DNA from: Bacteroidales bacterium UBA1223
GTDB taxonomy: Bacteria > Bacteroidota > Bacteroidia > Bacteroidales > P3
Length of the DNA stretch: 40,148 bases
Direction: 5' to 3'
Assembly: GCA_002309155.1 (NCBI GenBank)
Contig: DBXB01000057.1
Coordinates: 944 to 41,091 of the forward strand
A program made the position numbers and the translations under genes. Position 1 is the first letter of the stretch. Each line of letters opens with the position of its first letter. The notes beneath the pieces were generated by a model that worked only from the letters and a program-made list of their open reading frames with translations, was not told the DNA's origin and searched no databases. Shown here piece by piece: positions 1 to 7,256 of the stretch.

Positions 1-230
1 TAGCCCATGCAGCCTGTCTGGGTGAACACTGCGGGAATGCCCAGCTCGTCGGCTTTCTGCATCATGTGCTCCATTACTTTCTTGGCACCAGCGGCGATAC
101 CGCAAGTTGCCATAGCGACTTTGATTTGCACAAGCGATTCCGGATTCTCGGCTTTCTCGCGGATGTCCAGATTCGACTGAAGCTTTTCTCTCATGGCCTT
201 AAGGTCGGCCAGCGATTTAACTTTTGTCAT
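1..230 (-). CDS. (2Fe-2S) ferredoxin-domain protein, hydrogenase-associated (5' part only)
   Basis: The reading frame starts at the ATG whose complement is 228-230 and runs off the left window edge after 76 codons, so the 3' part is missing. The translation begins MTKVKSLADLKAMREKLQ and contains a Cys in ATCGIAAGAKKV and another in VFTQTGCMG. This is the pattern of the thioredoxin-like 2Fe-2S ferredoxin proteins encoded beside NuoF-like and HydA subunits of electron-bifurcating [FeFe] hydrogenases. Such proteins pass electrons between NAD(P)H-binding and hydrogenase subunits in the cytoplasm. The rest of that hydrogenase operon presumably lies beyond the left edge. A good promoter stands about 95-125 bp upstream. 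The related redox/regulatory genes at 7257-9470 are separated from it by unrelated genes. The family call is fairly sure; the exact partner subunits cannot be seen. Confidence 0.8.
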   Translation of the reverse strand, partial: MTKVKSLADLKAMREKLQSNLDIREKAENPESLVQIKVAMATCGIAAGAKKVMEHMMQKADELGIPAVFTQTGCMG

Positions 231-323
231 GTGTAAACTCCTTTTTAGTTAGTTTTTGGATTAGTATTTTAATTAATTGTTATATAATACGTTGTAATGC
301 GATGTGTATAGTATTACAAAGTG

Positions 324-353
324 CAAAATTACACTTTTTTTATATATATACAA
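324..353 (-). promoter_or_regulatory. Bacteroidetes-type promoter for the ferredoxin/hydrogenase operon
   Basis: Read on the minus strand, TAATTTTG (complement of 324-331) matches the -7 consensus TAnnTTTG. A TTG (complement of 351-353) lies 19 bp upstream, as expected for the -33 box. Transcription would start near 318 and leave a leader of about 90 nt before the ATG at 230. This is a motif match only. Confidence 0.5.
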
Positions 354-442
354 GTTATTTAGAGAAATATTTTACATCGATTCATAAAGTTATGGTAAAA
401 TAAAAGAGAAATAACAATGACATAGTCGTCATTAGGCAACAT

Positions 443-487
443 GGATTGTAAATCCTGATAATATTTTCCGTCGGATTGCAAATCCGG
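443..487. repeat. Paired REP-like mini-hairpins
   Basis: Two similar short palindromes lie 25 bp apart: GGATT-gta-AATCC at 443-455 and CGGATTGCAAATCCGG at 472-487. Paired hairpins of this kind in spacer DNA resemble REP-type elements of Bacteroidetes, but no associated transposase is present here. Confidence 0.4.
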
Positions 488-495
488 CTCAACTG

Positions 496-537
496 ATAAA
501 AACAAAAATTCCCTCACACATTTATGCGTGAGGGAAT
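496..537 (-). terminator. Rho-independent terminator of the LiaF-like gene
   Basis: A perfect 10-bp stem, ATTCCCTCAC (508-517) with GTGAGGGAAT (528-537), has a 10-nt loop. On the minus strand it is followed by a T-rich tract (TTTTTGTTTTT). It lies 25 bp past the stop of the gene at 563-1261. Confidence 0.8.
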
Positions 538-562
538 CTGTATATTATTGTATTTGTGCCTG

Positions 563-1261
563 TTATTTTATCTCTATACCACCGAATACGCATTTGCCTT
601 TGATGTATACGGTTTTTGCGTTTTCAGGTGCTTGCGGCAGTTCTTGGCAGTCAATGCCGGCAAAGGTGGCTTCGACGGCCTGCTTGACGATAACTCCCTC
701 GCCTACACGAATCTCCATGCCTCCAAAACTGCAGTTTATGTCTATGACCGCACCATCGAGGATGTCGGCGCCACGAAGGTCTAAACCTACAAATCCAAAA
801 CTGGTCTGTACAGAGGCTCCTTCAAACCGCTGGCCGCTAAACTCGAAAAGCTGTTTGCCAAAAGTGGTGTTTATCTGGCGAATCATGCGTCCGTCTTGAT
901 TAATCTGTTTTAGTTCGTTGACGGTAGTCCTGTCGGGAGAGAAGTTGCCGGGTATAGACTTGCGGAAGAAAATCAGCATGAATCCCCAGATGATTGCCAC
1001 GAGGCAGATGATGTATTTCCAGAAATCATTCCATCCGATGATTCCCCGTGTGGCAAGTAGAAGCAACACACCGATGCCGACACCTATCAGTGACATCCCT
1101 TTGTTTTTGGAGGTGAATAAACCTATAAAACAAGGTATGATGATGAACATGGTCCACCAGCCGTTATAGGTGATATTGATTATGTTGGTGATTTCGAGAA
1201 TCCACCCGATGCCGAACAGCAGCAATGCCGCTCCAGTGAGAATTTTACCTGTATTGTTCAT
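563..1261 (-). CDS. LiaF-like membrane protein with LiaF C-terminal domain
   Basis: This 232-residue protein has an N-terminal membrane half of about four hydrophobic helices (roughly residues 8-24, 33-50, 56-72 and 83-102; the first carries LLLFGIGWILEI). A soluble C-terminal domain (about 150-232) follows, with repeated FGG/FAG turns as in NCSFGGMEIRVGEGV and GKCVFGGIEIK. That layout is the DUF5668/LiaI-LiaF-like transmembrane region plus the LiaF C-terminal beta-helical domain. In Firmicutes LiaF restrains the LiaRS envelope-stress sensor. Bacteroidetes homologues are common, but no partner histidine kinase or regulator is nearby, so the role here is unknown and probably envelope-related. 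It is transcribed alone, ends in a clear terminator, and is divergent from the helicase gene. Confidence 0.75.
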   Translation of the reverse strand: MNNTGKILTGAALLLFGIGWILEITNIINITYNGWWTMFIIIPCFIGLFTSKNKGMSLIGVGIGVLLLLATRGIIGWNDFWKYIICLVAIIWGFMLIFFRKSIPGNFSPDRTTVNELKQINQDGRMIRQINTTFGKQLFEFSGQRFEGASVQTSFGFVGLDLRGADILDGAVIDINCSFGGMEIRVGEGVIVKQAVEATFAGIDCQELPQAPENAKTVYIKGKCVFGGIEIK

Positions 1262-1272
1262 GTTTTATTGTT

Positions 1273-1312
1273 GATAAGTTGATAAGGTGTTATGTTGATA
1301 AGATGATAAGTT
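1273..1312. repeat. 8-bp tandem array (GATAAGTT type)
   Basis: Five exact 8-bp units are seen: GATAAGTT, GATAAGGT, GTTATGTT, GATAAGAT, GATAAGTT. They lie in the spacer between the divergent LiaF-like and helicase genes. Arrays of the same period and core recur at 24029-24060 and 25127-25166. Confidence 0.8.
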
Positions 1313-1355
1313 GAATCGAGATAACTAAATTTTCAATTGTCAATTTTCAATTCAA

Positions 1356-1377
1356 AAAACGATTGCCCGGTCGTTTT
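1356..1377. other. Short hairpin in the divergent spacer
   Basis: AAAACGA (1356-1362) pairs with TCGTTTT (1371-1377). This 7-bp stem with flanking A and T runs could act as a weak terminator in either direction, but it lies between divergent genes, so its purpose is unclear. Confidence 0.25.
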
Positions 1378-1450
1378 ATTGTATCATTAAACATAATATT
1401 GGTTGGTTGAAATACGATTCTTTTGATTGATGCGTTAAGATGATTGTCTT

Positions 1451-3370
1451 ATGGGTGAAATGACGAGTATATCACGACTGTCTTATCTTGACGAGCTGCT
1501 GAAAATGGAGCAGGAATATGAGGCTGAGGCTTATTCCCGATCCCTCTCTTCCGGTAATATCAGTGGTAGGGCCAATGAATCTGACTGCAAGTATCCTATT
1601 GTTATTGCAGGCTCGGGGTATAATGCATTGGATCAGTTGATAATGACGGTGACCTATGAGACCGATGGTGATGAGGTTGAGAATGATTTTGAACCTGGTC
1701 AACCTGTCGCTTTCTTCTTTCTTTCTGACGACGGAAAGTCGGTAGAGTTACCGTACGGTTGTTTTGTCGACAGTTATAAGGAGGGTGTTATCCAGATTCA
1801 GATCCCCAATATGTCGGCGTTATCGTCTATCAAGGACAGATTCCGTCAGCGACTGATGGGCGTCCGTGTGTCTATCGACAACACTTCCTACAGGGTGATG
1901 CACGAATCACTTCAGTCTGCCATACGCTCAGACAATGAGAAATTTATTCATCTTCGAGAGGCGCTTATTGGCAGTCTGGTACCCCGCTTCCGCCAATTGC
2001 CTCCTATCGATTCGCCGTGGTTGAACGATGTTCAGAACAAGGCGGTCCGCAAGTCTGTAGCGGCCATGGAGGTCTCAGTGGTACATGGACCTCCCGGAAC
2101 GGGCAAGACAACCACGTTGATAGAGGCCGTGGTCGAGACCTTACAGCGCGAGACTCAGGTGTTGGTCTGTGCCCCAAGCAACGCCGCTGTCGACTGGATA
2201 AGTGAGCAACTGTCTAAAAGGGGTGTCAGCGTGTTGCGTATAGGCAATCCGTTGAAGATGAGCGACGAGATGCTGTCGTGCAGCTATGAGCGTCGTTACT
2301 CCGACCATCCAGACTATCCTGAACTATGGAATATCCGCAAGACTTTGCGGGAAGGTTTTGGGGAGAAACATTCACGTGACAAGCAGAACCTGATACGGCG
2401 ACTCAAAAAGCGTCAGACTGAATTGGAGATAAAGATTAATGCCGACCTCTTTGAGCAAGCTCGTGTGGTGAGTTGCACCTTGATAGGAAGCGCTTACCAT
2501 ATCCTTGAGCACCGTCATTTTAGCACGCTCTTTATCGATGAGGCGGCGCAAGCGTTGGAGCCGGCCTGCTGGACAGCGATACTGAAAGCCGACCGTGTTA
2601 TCTTGGGAGGCGACCACTGTCAACTCCCACCCACTGTGAAATGTGTGGAAGCGGCTCGTAAGGGACTGTCGGATACACTGATGCAACATCTGGTGCGTAC
2701 CAAGCCCGGTTGTGTCACTCTCCTCTCCACGCAATATAGGATGCACCGTGATATAATGGATTTCTCTTCCCGATGGTTCTACCATGGCGTGTTGAAGGCG
2801 TCGGACGATGTTGCCGACCGCCTGGTGCAGTTGATGGACATCCCTCTTGTGTGGATCGATACAGTGAAGTGCGGATTCGATGAGATGCAGAACAAAGCAA
2901 TGAGCCGACTTAATGCAGAAGAGGCGAAATTGGTGGTGCATACTTTGCGTGACTATGTGGACTTGATAGGTCTTGAGCGAATCGCCGCCGACAGGGTCGA
3001 TTTCGGCATTATTTCACCATATAGGGCCCAAGTACGGATGATCCGACGTCTCCTAAAGCTTCAGCGGTTCTATCGTCGTCTGCGTGGACAAGTGAGCGTG
3101 AACACTGTCGACGGCTTTCAGGGACAGGAGCGCGATGTCATTATCATAAGCATGGTGCGTGACAACGACAAGGGTGATATCGGTTTTCTTGGGGATTTGC
3201 GGCGCATGAATGTGGCAATCACCCGTGCCCGTATGAAATTGATAATTATCGGTAATAGCGAGACGCTTTCCCGCCATCGCTTCTATAACGCCTTGTTTGA
3301 GCATTTCAGGGAGCGAGGGCAGGTTGTGGAGTGCATTCCGCCCGAAGCTGAGAACAAGGTTTCTGATTAG
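1451..3370 (+). CDS. SF1 DNA/RNA helicase, IGHMBP2/SMUBP-2 type
   Basis: This 639-residue ATP-dependent helicase has superfamily-1 motifs in order: motif I GPPGTGKT at residues 213-220, motif II in LFIDEAAQALEP (DEAA), motif III in ILGGDHCQLPPTVK, motif IV/V in LLSTQYRMH and VNTVDGFQGQERDVI, and motif VI in RRMNVAITRARMK. An N-terminal beta-rich domain (about 40-185) precedes the motor, as in IGHMBP2/Upf1-like bacterial helicases. The family unwinds nucleic acid 5' to 3' in the cytoplasm; the cellular role in Bacteroidetes is not defined. The ATG at 1451 begins the only long reading frame here. The gene stands alone, divergent from the LiaF-like gene and convergent with the T9SS cargo gene at 3463. 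The helicase call is firm; the substrate is unknown. Confidence 0.92.
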   Translation: MGEMTSISRLSYLDELLKMEQEYEAEAYSRSLSSGNISGRANESDCKYPIVIAGSGYNALDQLIMTVTYETDGDEVENDFEPGQPVAFFFLSDDGKSVELPYGCFVDSYKEGVIQIQIPNMSALSSIKDRFRQRLMGVRVSIDNTSYRVMHESLQSAIRSDNEKFIHLREALIGSLVPRFRQLPPIDSPWLNDVQNKAVRKSVAAMEVSVVHGPPGTGKTTTLIEAVVETLQRETQVLVCAPSNAAVDWISEQLSKRGVSVLRIGNPLKMSDEMLSCSYERRYSDHPDYPELWNIRKTLREGFGEKHSRDKQNLIRRLKKRQTELEIKINADLFEQARVVSCTLIGSAYHILEHRHFSTLFIDEAAQALEPACWTAILKADRVILGGDHCQLPPTVKCVEAARKGLSDTLMQHLVRTKPGCVTLLSTQYRMHRDIMDFSSRWFYHGVLKASDDVADRLVQLMDIPLVWIDTVKCGFDEMQNKAMSRLNAEEAKLVVHTLRDYVDLIGLERIAADRVDFGIISPYRAQVRMIRRLLKLQRFYRRLRGQVSVNTVDGFQGQERDVIIISMVRDNDKGDIGFLGDLRRMNVAITRARMKLIIIGNSETLSRHRFYNALFEHFRERGQVVECIPPEAENKVSD

Positions 3371-3376
3371 GACAAA

Positions 3377-3401
3377 AAAGGCACCCGTCAAGGGTGCCTT
3401 T
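3377..3401. terminator. Bidirectional terminator between convergent genes
   Basis: AAAGGCACCC (3377-3386) and GGGTGCCTTT (3392-3401) form a perfect 10-bp stem with a 5-nt loop. On the minus strand it is followed by TTTTTT, so it mainly terminates the cargo gene ending at 3463. It also lies just after the helicase stop at 3370. Confidence 0.85.
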
Positions 3402-3462
3402 GCTATACTCCAAATCAGTCGTTAGACTGACAAGGACGAGTCTGAAATTTCTATTAAAAGTA

Positions 3463-6285
3463 TTATCTCTTGACGAGTTTCATTACTGTTCCTGCGGCGC
3501 GGATGAGATATACTCCGTTATGCAGGGTGCTGATGTCGATGGTGTTGGCACCATTGTGCAGTGTGAGTGTCATCACGGCATGGCCATTGATGTCGAACAT
3601 GGTGGCATCTATGCTCTCAAGATTGTCGAGGTTGATGCTGACGAGATCTGTGGCGGGGTTGGGGTAGATGCTCGTCATAACGCCATTTTCTGTGAGTTCG
3701 ATGCGTTCTGTCTTCTGGTTGATTACGGCGACGCCGTCAAGGTCGAAGCCTGCGCTATGGCTGACTGTCGGGAATGGGTCGTTGATGATGTGGCCGAAGG
3801 CGTCATAGGTTCCATATTCGGGGTCAATGCTGCCCACCACGTCGATGACGCGGACATGAGTGATGTTGTTGATGTCGATGCCGGCGCTGTCACGAAGTTC
3901 ATCGAGATCGAACGGGGTGCCGAATCCGACACGGTATTTTCCGGCGAGGTTGTTGATGTAGGTCGGGTCGACAGAGCTGGTAATCTGACGTGCTGTCTGG
4001 GTGAGCGATGTGGCGGGGAAACGTACGAAGTGCTGACCGTCGGAGCTGACCTCTACAAAGGCGAGTTCGAGGAAGTAGTCGTTGAACGGGTTCTCGAACA
4101 CTGCGAAGTCAGCACCCTCTCCGTTCATGATGGGCTGGGCAAAAGTTAGAGTGGCGCTGCCACCATCGCCAAGACTTACCACGTCCATAGTGCTGGTGGA
4201 GGCGGCTCCGATGGCATCGTCGGCTGAGCCGTAATTCACAACAGGAGCACTGGGATTGGAAAGGTTCTGCGAACCGAGTACAAGGGTGCATCCTGTTGCC
4301 CATGCCTTGATGCGACTGTCGTTGTAGGCGATGGCGGTGCTGCCTTCAGTCTCTGCGGCTCCGCAGAAAGGACCATGACCGGCAGGCTGGGTGACGGCGT
4401 GGATGGTTCGAGGATAAGCATAAATGTATTGGGTGTAGTTGTGTGCCGCAATGTAGATGCTGTCGACAATCACGCCACCCATGGGGTCGGCCCAGCGACT
4501 GAAGTCGCCGTTGTGCAGATAGGAGTACACGCCTGCTGACTCAATGCCGTTGATGGAGTGTTCCCACCAGCTGTTCTGAACTTTGCCGAGAGTAACGTTG
4601 CCCGAGGTGAAGTTGATGTCGTCGATGCCCCAGTCGTTGGTGACATAGCTGAAACGTGGGTCGGCGGTCTGGATGTCATCCATGATGGTTTGGAGAGTGA
4701 CGCTGTCGCTGTTGAAGCGATAACCCCATGCCAAGGCGGAATCAGCCCAGTTGACTACAAAAATCACTTCGTTGCTGCCCTCGCCAACCCAGTACTCGAT
4801 TTGGTCTGCGGAGATAGTGGCACTGGTGGGGATGTCGGGTGTGGAGGTGGGGATGCTTACGGGGTGGATGGAGTAGGGCCATACGTAGGTGTAGTCCCAG
4901 TAACCACCGTATTGGGAGATCCATGTGCTGTCGGTGATGACAGCAACACTGAGGTCACCCCACTTGTAGAAATCGCCGTTATGCAGCACATCGCTCAGAC
5001 CCATACCTCCTACATGGTTGAGAAGGCTCCACCAGTAGTTGCCGGGAGTGATGCTGAAGGTGCCGTTGTCGGTAGTGAAGGTGATGTCGTCAACACCGCC
5101 CCACGAGCTCAGAGAATAGCTGAAACGGGGGTCTGCGGCCGCGATGGCATCCATCATGTTGGTAACAGTGGCGCTCTCGCCATTGAAGCGGTAGCCCCAT
5201 GCCAGTGCTGTGTCGGCCCAGTTGACGGCAAGGACAACCTCGTTGCTGCCTTCACCGACCCAGTAGAGGATGTCGCTAGCGGCGAAAGAGGCGTCATCGG
5301 GTGTGTCGGGTGTGTTGCCGGGAACCGGCACAGGTGTGGGAATGGTGTTCCAAGCCTCTTCCATATAGTATCCCCACATCATATCCCAGCCAGTGGCGGA
5401 GTTGAGGTCGCCATATTTGAATACGTCGCCGTTATGCAGTGTCTCGGCGGATCCAGATCCGGCACTGACACCGTTGAGGTTAGTCCACCAGAAATTGTAT
5501 CCCACAGCGGGGTCGACAGGAGATAGTCCAAGGGTGTCGCCATTGTCGGTAACAAAATGGATGTCACCACCCGATGAAGGAGAACCTACAGTCCAGAAAC
5601 GAGGGTCGGCGGCAGCGATGGCATTAATCATTGCCTGAGCTGTGGTAGAGCCGTTGAAAAGGTAACCCCAGGCGAGAGCCGTGTCGGGCTGGGCGAAGTT
5701 GACGATAAATTCGGCGCTGTCGGTACCACTGCCCACCCAGTAGAGGATGTCGCTGAAGGGAAGAGAAGCGTCGACGGTGTCGGGCAGGGTGCCACTACCG
5801 TTAGGATTGCTGGCGTAGATTAGATTGTTCACACCAGTGAAGTTGTAGTTTTCGCAGGTCGACTCGGAGATGCGCAACCACGTGCTGGTGAGTGGTGTGA
5901 ATCCATATACGCCATTGTAGTTGTTGCAGTTATAACCCTGAACAGGAGTCAGGTTCACACCTGCGGTAGGATCGTTGTAGTATAAACCTGTCAAATACGA
6001 ACCGCTTATGGTGTAGGTGAAGCGGCTGTCGTATGCCATCAGTGTGTCGAGGGCGTCGAGCAGGGTGATAGAGCCTCCCCAGTGGATGCCCCACACCACA
6101 ACTGTCGGGGTGTAGCTGGCTGAGGTGGCATCCCATCCGATTGCGATGACGGAGCTGTTGCTGCCGTTGCCTACCCAATACTGGATGTTTGACTCGGTGA
6201 TTGTGACCGATTTTGTTTCGGATTGAGCCATCAAGCTGATTGTGGCCATCAGTCCAAATAACAATGTTAATAATCTTTTTACCAT
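3463..6285 (-). CDS. Cobalamin-riboswitch-controlled T9SS cargo protein with four YWVG repeats
   Basis: This 940-residue exported protein starts with a signal peptide (MVKRLLTLLFGLMATISLMA-Q). Four related domains follow, each opening with a motif like ILYWVGEGSNEVV, then LAWGYRFNG and a segment like AIAAADPRFSY (about residues 30-175, 176-330, 331-485 and 486-635). Next comes a discoidin-like cell-surface domain (about 640-850) with VLGSQNLSNPSA, GGSATLTFAQPI and FAVFENPF. A type A T9SS sorting domain ends the protein (SIYPNPATDLVSI to GVYLIRAAGTVMKLVKR). The domain pair is one I associate with B12-regulated surface proteins of several phyla, and a cobalamin riboswitch lies in the leader. 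I infer a role in corrinoid capture at the cell surface; binding is not shown by sequence. No btuB-like receptor lies beside it. It is monocistronic with its own terminator. Confidence 0.85.
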   Translation of the reverse strand: MVKRLLTLLFGLMATISLMAQSETKSVTITESNIQYWVGNGSNSSVIAIGWDATSASYTPTVVVWGIHWGGSITLLDALDTLMAYDSRFTYTISGSYLTGLYYNDPTAGVNLTPVQGYNCNNYNGVYGFTPLTSTWLRISESTCENYNFTGVNNLIYASNPNGSGTLPDTVDASLPFSDILYWVGSGTDSAEFIVNFAQPDTALAWGYLFNGSTTAQAMINAIAAADPRFWTVGSPSSGGDIHFVTDNGDTLGLSPVDPAVGYNFWWTNLNGVSAGSGSAETLHNGDVFKYGDLNSATGWDMMWGYYMEEAWNTIPTPVPVPGNTPDTPDDASFAASDILYWVGEGSNEVVLAVNWADTALAWGYRFNGESATVTNMMDAIAAADPRFSYSLSSWGGVDDITFTTDNGTFSITPGNYWWSLLNHVGGMGLSDVLHNGDFYKWGDLSVAVITDSTWISQYGGYWDYTYVWPYSIHPVSIPTSTPDIPTSATISADQIEYWVGEGSNEVIFVVNWADSALAWGYRFNSDSVTLQTIMDDIQTADPRFSYVTNDWGIDDINFTSGNVTLGKVQNSWWEHSINGIESAGVYSYLHNGDFSRWADPMGGVIVDSIYIAAHNYTQYIYAYPRTIHAVTQPAGHGPFCGAAETEGSTAIAYNDSRIKAWATGCTLVLGSQNLSNPSAPVVNYGSADDAIGAASTSTMDVVSLGDGGSATLTFAQPIMNGEGADFAVFENPFNDYFLELAFVEVSSDGQHFVRFPATSLTQTARQITSSVDPTYINNLAGKYRVGFGTPFDLDELRDSAGIDINNITHVRVIDVVGSIDPEYGTYDAFGHIINDPFPTVSHSAGFDLDGVAVINQKTERIELTENGVMTSIYPNPATDLVSINLDNLESIDATMFDINGHAVMTLTLHNGANTIDISTLHNGVYLIRAAGTVMKLVKR

Positions 6286-6288
6286 ATT

Positions 6289-6327
6289 GATACTGTTTAA
6301 TAAGTTAATATTTCATTTTACAGTATC
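6289..6327 (-). promoter_or_regulatory. Leader hairpin next to the start codon (possible expression platform)
   Basis: GATACTGT (6289-6296) can pair with ACAGTATC (6320-6327) over a 23-nt A/T-rich loop, placing a stem 4 nt before the ATG at 6285. It lies about 110 nt downstream of the riboswitch aptamer, so it could switch access to the start codon. This is inference from pairing alone. Confidence 0.4.
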
Positions 6328-6439
6328 GGCAAAACAAATCGAGGGGAAAGGGAGAAAGGCGGTGCGATAATGTGAACGTCAGATTCCGCATCAGATTCTC
6401 GGGCACTTTTTCCTCGAAAGTGAGCCGATTTTTCAGATT

Positions 6440-6597
6440 TGGCAGGTCTTCTGACTTGTTCATTGCCACTCGGCCTTCCCACATATCTATGGCGATATGC
6501 AGTGGCTATTTGTTTGATTGGCAATCTACTGAACTTACAGCAGCGGGACTGTTCAGGACTTTCACCTGATTCCCTTTTCACGCCTTTGCGGGCGACC
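6440..6597 (-). promoter_or_regulatory. Cobalamin (B12) riboswitch
   Basis: Read on the minus strand, the classic conserved blocks appear in order: AAAGGGAATCAGGTGAAAGT, then CCTGAACAGTCCCGCTGCTG followed by TAAG, then the B12 box core GCCACTG (complement of 6500-6506), then GGGAAGGCCGAGTGGCA, and finally AGTCAGAAGACCTGCC closing the aptamer. The spacing is normal for the class. It lies about 155 nt upstream of the T9SS cargo gene start at 6285 and on the same strand. Such riboswitches normally lower expression when adenosyl- or other cobalamins are plentiful. Confidence 0.95.
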
Positions 6598-6607
6598 AAA
6601 CTGAGTG

Positions 6608-6615
6608 CAAAATTA
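6608..6615 (-). promoter_or_regulatory. -7 promoter element ahead of the riboswitch
   Basis: The minus strand reads TAATTTTG (complement of 6608-6615), matching TAnnTTTG, directly before the 5' end of the riboswitch. The surrounding stretch GTGCAAAATTACAC plus a T-run is the same as at 321-334 before the ferredoxin gene. No good -33 box is seen at 19-20 bp. Confidence 0.4.
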
Positions 6616-6653
6616 CACTTTTTTTAGGATATGTGGAGTTTTATGACAAAAAA

Positions 6654-7214
6654 TTAAAAGATGCTGTTCAGAAACAAGATTGAGGCTACGGGAATAACTG
6701 TCAGACCAATACTGAAGCCTATTGTGTATACGGGCTTGTTGTAAAAGTGGGTTCTTCCGAACGAGAAGCTTGTCCAGGAAAATTTGCGCCGTCCTGCCTT
6801 TGCGCCAGGAGCAATGCGGAATCCGGCATCCAATCCTGGATAGATTGTTAAATGGTTGTTCATCTCAATACCGTATGACAGGCCACTATATACTTGCAGG
6901 TCGACTTTATGGCTGGCATTCAAAATTCGGTATACAGCTCCGCCTGTAAGTCCAATATAGTCTATGACCTTCCCATCAATGTACGCCAATCCACCATACC
7001 ATCCCCATCGGTCATACAAATGTGAATATTGGACACCAATACCGATATCAACGGCGAATTGCGTCTCGTACACGTCTTCTTCAACAACAGGGCCATAAAT
7101 GAATTTCGCTTCAAGAAAGTGCTTCGAGAAACGCGGGACATCTGAGGTAAGTGTATCTTGGGCGACTACATTGATTGTGGTGAACAGAACCACAAAGAAT
7201 AATAGTTGTTTCAT
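6654..7214 (-). CDS. Predicted outer-membrane beta-barrel-type protein of unknown function
   Basis: This 186-residue protein has a signal peptide (MKQLLFFVVLFTTINVVA-Q). The mature part is rich in aromatic/Gly beta-strand patterns such as IGIGVQYSHLYDRWGWYGGL and LTGGAVYRI, ending with a hydrophobic strand and a C-terminal Phe. This suggests a small barrel or periplasmic beta protein. I do not recognise a named family. It lies 42 nt downstream of the [FeFe]-hydrogenase-like gene on the same strand and may be cotranscribed with it, though a functional link is not evident. Confidence 0.6.
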   Translation of the reverse strand: MKQLLFFVVLFTTINVVAQDTLTSDVPRFSKHFLEAKFIYGPVVEEDVYETQFAVDIGIGVQYSHLYDRWGWYGGLAYIDGKVIDYIGLTGGAVYRILNASHKVDLQVYSGLSYGIEMNNHLTIYPGLDAGFRIAPGAKAGRRKFSWTSFSFGRTHFYNKPVYTIGFSIGLTVIPVASILFLNSIF

Positions 7215-7256
7215 GATTATTTATTGGGTTAGGTTCTGCATTGCGGTTTAAGTTAT

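Noticed and set aside
3394..5526. Long plus-strand open frames (251 and 322 codons) opposite the B12-controlled cargo gene
   Set aside because: They are antisense shadows of a repetitive G/C-rich coding sequence. They show no recognisable domains, and the minus-strand gene has a signal peptide, repeats and a T9SS domain.
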